NCBI GenBank assembly: GCA_946498095.1
Contig: CAMMMX010000002.1
Location: 119,628-183,627, forward strand
Direction of reading: 5' to 3'
DNA length: 64,000 bases
Source of the DNA: an uncultured Clostridia bacterium
GTDB taxonomy: Bacteria > Bacillota > Clostridia > Oscillospirales > Ruminococcaceae
The notes below the pieces were generated by a model. It saw only the letters and a program-made list of their open reading frames with translations, ran no database searches and was not told the origin of the DNA. Shown here piece by piece: positions 63,748 through 64,000 of the stretch. The stretch's first letter is position 1. Each line of letters opens with the position of its first letter. The translations under genes and the position numbers were made by a program.

Positions 63748-64000
63748 ATGGTCGGTATTGTGAAAAACCTGGTCGACCCCAGCCGGTACGGTATCAAGTG
63801 CCCATACGCCATGACGCCGCAGTTTGTCGTCATCCACAACACGGCGAATGACGCGTCGGCAGAGGACGAAATCGCGTATATGCGGTCAAACGACAAGGAA
63901 GTGTCCTTCCACTACGCCGTCGACGACAAAGAAATCGTCCAGGGCATCGAGGAAAACCGCAACGCCTGGCACGCCGGGGACGGTGGCAGTGGGCAGGGCA
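63748..64000 (+). CDS. N-acetylmuramoyl-L-alanine amidase (endolysin), 5' part
   Basis: Runs off the window end; 84 codons are seen. The Amidase_2 fold is clear: PQFVVIHNTANDASAEDEIA (zinc His in VIHNT), EVSFHYAVDDKEIVQGIEEN, and AWHAGDG. It would cut the bond between MurNAc and the stem peptide. GGGAGGGGG precedes ATG 63748, which overlaps nothing and follows the holin stop by one base. Confidence 0.9.
   Translation, partial: MVGIVKNLVDPSRYGIKCPYAMTPQFVVIHNTANDASAEDEIAYMRSNDKEVSFHYAVDDKEIVQGIEENRNAWHAGDGGSGQG

Overview
The window looks like chromosomal DNA of a GC-rich, spore-forming member of the Clostridia, most like the Oscillospiraceae/Ruminococcaceae. This is inferred from gene content: a GTP-type PEP carboxykinase, a glmS ribozyme, a YwlE-type phosphatase, GatCAB, DUF1846 and DUF3737 proteins, and a SpoIID-like cortex protein behind sigma-E-like promoters. 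The species cannot be named from the sequence alone.

Layout. Positions 1-7320 hold a tightly packed late adenosylcobalamin operon (cobU, cobS, a short cobU paralogue, cobC, cbiB, cobD-like, cbiP, cobO, cbiC) closed by a hairpin terminator. Positions 7599-13102 hold ligA followed by gatC-gatA-gatB. Positions 13197-25452 carry secreted and carbohydrate-related genes: a GHL10 lipo/glyco-hydrolase-like protein, a GH127-like arabinofuranosidase, a divergent Gfo/Idh-ThuA pair, DUF1846, an MFS transporter and a GH63-like glycosidase. Positions 25532-41297 are mostly housekeeping: an alpha/beta hydrolase, the glmS ribozyme with glmS, galK, polA, ywlE-rimI-tsaD, pckG, asnS, a DUF6886 protein and a class Ic aspartate aminotransferase. 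A membrane-anchored HTH regulator and a DUF3737 gene follow.

Positions 45194-49751 are the most interesting chromosomal locus. It holds four genes: a VWA protein, a carboxypeptidase-regulatory-like protein, a SpoIID-like protein with three peptidoglycan-binding repeats, and a protein with two such repeats. None has a signal peptide. The two promoter regions both match the sigma-E consensus with identical 14-base spacers, which suggests a mother-cell spore-envelope system.

Positions 49819-53330 start with tRNA-Leu(UAG). It is followed by AT-richer single-gene cassettes separated by repeated tRNA-3'-end-like and downstream sequences, which looks like an accessory region grown behind a tRNA. 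Positions 53334-58593 hold scattered single genes: MFS, GNAT, an unknown protein, an XRE regulator and a PH-domain protein. Positions 58881-60260 are a minus-strand array of four near-identical coiled-coil genes behind a promoter with a palindrome between -35 and -10. From 60559 to the window end a compact phage module runs from replication genes (DnaD-like, helicase loader) through a sigma-like late regulator to holin and amidase. No head or tail gene lies between.
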